Source: Psychrobacter faecalis (GTDB lineage: Bacteria; Pseudomonadota; Gammaproteobacteria; Pseudomonadales; Moraxellaceae). Taken from it: a stretch of DNA of 46,293 nucleotides. Shown piece after piece: positions 43,265-46,293 of the stretch. How positions within the stretch are numbered: position 1 is the first letter of the stretch; each line of letters begins with the position of its first letter. Location: positions 1 through 46,293 of the forward strand of contig NZ_JABAST010000024.1 of the NCBI RefSeq assembly GCF_016107575.1, written 5' to 3'. A program made the position numbers and the translations under genes. The notes below the pieces were generated by a model that worked only from the letters and a program-made list of their open reading frames with translations, ran no database searches and was not told where the DNA came from.

Positions 43265-45562
43265 TTACCAGCCGACAGGGTCGATATCTAAGGTCAGTTT
43301 TAGATATTTGGCGCTTGGCAAAGCAAGTACAGGTTGCCACCAGTGATTGAGTACCCTATGTAATTGCTGTCGGTCTTTGCCTAATAGCAGTAATTGCGCG
43401 TGGTAGCGGCTGTTCTTTTTACTCATCGGCGCATCGATAGGGCCGAGAACAGCAAGATTATGAGCGTTTGGAAGAATACCAACGGCATCTTTTAGCGCTT
43501 GCGTGGTGGCAGCTAACGTTTTACCTTCGCAGCGTATTAGGGCAGCATAACTATGCGGTGGCAAGCCCATCATTTTACGCTCTTGCAATAGCTCACGTGC
43601 GAATGATAAGTAACCGTCTTTTACCAATTTTAATAACAGCGCATTATCAGGTTGCAGCGTTTGAATAAGCACGCGCCCCGATTTGTCCCCGCGACCAGCA
43701 CGGCCTGCCACTTGAATCATGAGCTGGGCGGTATGCTCCGGCGAGCGAAAGTCGGCGGACAAAAAACCGCGATCGGCATTAGGCAAGCAGACAAGCGTGA
43801 CGTTGGGAAAATGATGACCTTTGGCGACCATTTGCGTACCGACTAAGATGGCAGGCTTGCCTTCATTGATACGCTGATAAATATTCTCCCAGCTGTCTTT
43901 ACGTCTGGTGGTATCGCGATCGATTTGGATAATAGGATACAGCGCTTTACTGGTTTGCGGATTGGCAAAAATTGCATGCAAATTTTCACTTAGCCTCGTC
44001 GTTCCGATACCTTTGGCGTCCAAATTTTGACTACCACAATCAGGGCAAACCGTCGGAATATAGGCCTGCCAGTCGCAGTGATGACACTTTAAATAAGAGC
44101 TGTTTGAATAGGAATTGGATTGCGATTGGCTATTATAATGCACGGTTAAATGCGCATCACAGCGCGGGCAATCGGCTTGCCAACCGCACGCTTCGCAGAG
44201 CAAAACTGGCGCATAGCCGCGGCGATTTAAAAATATCAATACTTGGTCGCCCGCTTCTAGCGTTTGCCGTATCGCGCCGATAAGCGCGTCGGTCAATCCG
44301 GTATCATAACGTGCACCGTCGTCTGTCGTCTGTTGATGGGTGCTTTGCTGGCGCGCGTCAATCAGCTGCATGGTTGCAGGTTTGGCGTTACCAGGGCGAG
44401 TTTGCAGTTGGTATTCGATAAGCTTGCCATCATCGACCAGTTTTAGATGTTCAAGCGAAGGCGTCGCAGTACCAAGTACGACGGGAATATTGGCTTGGAG
44501 TCCGCGATACAGCGCGACGTCAGCGGCATGATAGCGCAGCGTGTCTTGCTGTTTATAAGAACCATCATGCGCTTCATCGACGACAATTAAGCCCAAATTC
44601 GCAAACGGATACAGCACCGCCGAGCGTGTACCGATGATAATTTGCGCGTGACCAGTACGGCAATCTTGCCAACCTTGCAGGCGGTGGGTATTGTTCATAC
44701 CCGAATGTAATAAGACTATATGAGCGGCAAAGCGACTGGCAAAGCGCGCGCGCGTCTGCGGCGTCAATCCAATCTCTGGCACTAGTATCAAAACTTGTTT
44801 GCCCGCTTCCAAGACCGCTTGCATCGCTTGCAAGTAGACTTCAGTCTTACCACTACCGGTAATGCCATTTAATAAAAACCCCGTATATTGCTTATTTTCA
44901 TGCGCAGCAATAATGCCATCGACGGCAAGCCGTTGCTCCTCATTTAGGTCAAGCGGCATTTTTGCTAAAGTAACGGGCGCGGGCGCAGATTTCGCTTCAA
45001 TATAGCGCTCGATAAGCCCTTTTTCTTCTAGCATCTTTAAGAAGGGTCGCTGCATACCTTCTAATAATAGGACGTCTTCACTAGCGCCGTGCTCACCGTG
45101 TAGCTTAAGCATCTCAAACTGCTGCTTTTGTTTTTTGGCATTGCTATGAAAGTCAGCATCAGTGACGTGCGGTAAAATCCGCCAATGGGTAGTGAGTAAA
45201 TCCAGCGGCTTACCTTGGCGTACGAGGGTTGGCAACATCACCGCTAACACGTCACCGAGCGGATAGTGGTAATAACGCGCCAGCCAATGCGCGAGCTTTA
45301 GCATATTGCTGTCTAAAATGGGCTCAGCATCTAAGCATTTATTAATAGGTTTGAGCTTATTCGTCGGTACGTCGCTAGCCGCTTCCTCAATATGAGCAAT
45401 GACAATACCGATTAAGGTTTGACGACCAAAAGGTACCTCAACACGGCTACCAATCGCTGGTAGCGCCATGGCAGCGCCATTTGCTAATGACGGCGTGTTT
45501 GCCGGCAAGCGGTAGTCAAATACCCGATAAAGGGGCACGGGCAGGGCAACTTGTAGCAACAT
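43265..45562 (-). CDS. priA: Primosomal replication restart helicase PriA
   Basis: PriA restarts stalled forks by loading the replisome through DnaB. The N-terminal DNA-binding part starts LLQVALPVPLYRVFDYRLP. Walker A is GITGSGKTEVYLQ (near residues 233-245), the DEAH box VVDEAHDGSYKQQ (about 328), and motif III GTATPSLEHL. The zinc-binding insert has paired Cys motifs (CEACGWQADCPRCDAH and CHHCDWQAYIPTVCPDCGS). Motifs V and VI read ILVGTQMVAKGHHFPNVTLV and QVAGRAGRG. The 765-residue length is slightly above E. coli PriA (732). The start site has no strong ribosome binding site. It precedes a poorly populated spacer before ridA on the same strand. Confidence 0.97.
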   Translation of the reverse strand: MLLQVALPVPLYRVFDYRLPANTPSLANGAAMALPAIGSRVEVPFGRQTLIGIVIAHIEEAASDVPTNKLKPINKCLDAEPILDSNMLKLAHWLARYYHYPLGDVLAVMLPTLVRQGKPLDLLTTHWRILPHVTDADFHSNAKKQKQQFEMLKLHGEHGASEDVLLLEGMQRPFLKMLEEKGLIERYIEAKSAPAPVTLAKMPLDLNEEQRLAVDGIIAAHENKQYTGFLLNGITGSGKTEVYLQAMQAVLEAGKQVLILVPEIGLTPQTRARFASRFAAHIVLLHSGMNNTHRLQGWQDCRTGHAQIIIGTRSAVLYPFANLGLIVVDEAHDGSYKQQDTLRYHAADVALYRGLQANIPVVLGTATPSLEHLKLVDDGKLIEYQLQTRPGNAKPATMQLIDARQQSTHQQTTDDGARYDTGLTDALIGAIRQTLEAGDQVLIFLNRRGYAPVLLCEACGWQADCPRCDAHLTVHYNSQSQSNSYSNSSYLKCHHCDWQAYIPTVCPDCGSQNLDAKGIGTTRLSENLHAIFANPQTSKALYPIIQIDRDTTRRKDSWENIYQRINEGKPAILVGTQMVAKGHHFPNVTLVCLPNADRGFLSADFRSPEHTAQLMIQVAGRAGRGDKSGRVLIQTLQPDNALLLKLVKDGYLSFARELLQERKMMGLPPHSYAALIRCEGKTLAATTQALKDAVGILPNAHNLAVLGPIDAPMSKKNSRYHAQLLLLGKDRQQLHRVLNHWWQPVLALPSAKYLKLTLDIDPVGW

Positions 45563-45636
45563 AACTGGGCTTCGCAGTCTTTTATCGAATGAATAGAGGA
45601 TAGAAACAACAACGCAAATCTAAACAGGCACAGACA

Positions 45637-45665
45637 AATAAGCTTAGCATGAAGCTAAGCTTATT
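45637..45665 (-). terminator. 12-bp perfect hairpin after ridA
   Basis: AATAAGCTTAGC (45637-45648) pairs perfectly with GCTAAGCTTATT (45654-45665) across a 5-base loop. It lies right after the ridA stop on its strand. There is no strong U-run, so termination is uncertain. Confidence 0.55.
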
Positions 45666-45712
45666 ATCATTTACTATAAACCAGTAATGCTCAGTAATGC
45701 TCAATAATCGTC

Positions 45713-46093
45713 TTATTCAATATACATGATAGATTCGATTTCAACCACACCGCCTTTAGGTAGCGCCGCCACTTGTACGGCAGCGCGGGCAGGATATGGC
45801 TCGCTTAAGTTGGCGATAAATACGTCGTTTAGCGCGGCAAAGTCATTTAAATCGGTTAAAGAGACGTTGAATTTAACCACATCATTTAAACTGCCACCGG
45901 CTGCCTCACAGATGGCTTTGATGTTTGCAAATACTTGCTTAGCTTGTGCTTCAAAGCCTTCTTTTAGCTCCATGGTATCAGGGTCAAAGCCCAGTTGACC
46001 GGAAATATAAACAGTATTGCCTACTTTTACCGCTTGTGAATAGGTGCCAACGGCGGCTGGCGCTTTATCGGTTTGAATGGTTTGACGGGTCAT
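45713..46093 (-). CDS. ridA: RidA family enamine/imine deaminase
   Basis: RidA hydrolyses reactive 2-aminoacrylate-type imines made by PLP enzymes. The 126-residue protein has the family's TDKAPAAVGTYSQAVKVGNTVYISGQLGFDPDTMEL start and the C-terminal signature YPARAAVQVAALPKGGVVEIESIM, where Arg binds the substrate carboxylate. It is cytoplasmic and probably trimeric. AAGGAAATC before the ATG supports the start. A 10-bp tandem CAGTAATGCT stands between its stop and the hairpin beyond. Confidence 0.95.
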   Translation of the reverse strand: MTRQTIQTDKAPAAVGTYSQAVKVGNTVYISGQLGFDPDTMELKEGFEAQAKQVFANIKAICEAAGGSLNDVVKFNVSLTDLNDFAALNDVFIANLSEPYPARAAVQVAALPKGGVVEIESIMYIE

Positions 46094-46240
46094 ATGATTT
46101 CCTTATGATGTTTTTGATGTTTTTTGGTTAAAAAATTGGCCAAAAAATTTCAGGCGATATTAAATGCTCAATATTGAATGGATTTAAAAGGGATAGATTT
46201 TAACATGTATTTTAACGGCTTTTATAATTGATAAAGCCTA

Positions 46241-46284
46241 GGGCGTGTCCTCAATTCATCTTGCAATGAATGATAGTACACGCC
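46241..46284. repeat. Palindromic sequence, possibly an insertion sequence end
   Basis: GGCGTGT (46242-46248) and ACACGCC (46278-46284) are perfect inverted repeats, with a second inner pair ATTCAT (46254-46259) and ATGAAT (46266-46271). The start GGGCGTGTCCTCA resembles terminal repeats of some IS5-family elements, but the window ends here, so no transposase is visible. Confidence 0.35.
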
Positions 46285-46293
46285 AGATAAAGC

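Noticed and set aside
33000..46293. A defence island or mobile region on the right side
   Set aside because: The genes are housekeeping types with composition like the left side. No integrase, toxin-antitoxin pair or restriction gene is visible.

Overview
The window is an ordinary chromosomal segment of a gamma-proteobacterium. It most likely comes from Psychrobacter or a close relative in the Moraxellaceae. Three things point there: moderately AT-rich DNA with AT-rich spacers, the protein sequences of FtsZ, LpxC, RecA, MurJ and PriA, and a split division/cell-wall cluster (murG-murC-ddl-ftsQ-ftsA-ftsZ-lpxC) followed by a dciA-like gene. The genus is an inference from gene content and protein style, not from a database match. 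I see no rRNA, tRNA, prophage, CRISPR array or intact transposon.

Layout. 1-8.2 kb: a DUF2789 protein, ribF, a GNAT acetyltransferase, a DUF4878-type lipoprotein, murJ, ampD and a large DUF4105 envelope protein. 8.2-12.4 kb: a YeeZ-like SDR protein, an unrecognised 328-residue protein, pyrE and gshB. 12.4-21.6 kb: murG, murC, ddl, ftsQ, ftsA, ftsZ and lpxC, all on the plus strand. 21.9-24.7 kb: dciA-like, a secreted CHAP hydrolase, a DOMON-like protein and yhbY. 25.1-30.2 kb: rlmE, ftsH, folP, sdhE and a frameshifted ygfX. 30.5-33.0 kb: a DUF937 protein and a DASS/SLC13 carrier. 33.1-36.3 kb: recA-recX on the minus strand and a 1.1-kb non-coding stretch with DnaA-box-like sites. 36.3-46.3 kb: trmB, a DUF2628/pilin-like membrane protein, a Kef-type antiporter, two unrecognised small genes, a His-rich CDF exporter, priA and ridA. 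The window ends in a palindromic sequence.

How the genes work together. MurG, MurC, Ddl, MurJ and AmpD cover cytoplasmic peptidoglycan synthesis, lipid II flipping and wall recycling. FtsQ, FtsA and FtsZ drive septation, and LpxC commits lipid A synthesis. FtsH degrades LpxC in Escherichia coli, so the two ends of envelope control lie about 5 kb apart here. RecA/RecX, PriA and the DciA-like protein cover recombination, replication restart and helicase loading.

No wholly new multi-gene system is evident. The best leads are a degenerate first nucleotide-binding loop in FtsA, a ygfX frame break directly behind sdhE, the DnaA-box-like region beside recA, a possible small RNA between gshB and murG, long polar N-terminal tails on several housekeeping enzymes, and a few orphan genes.
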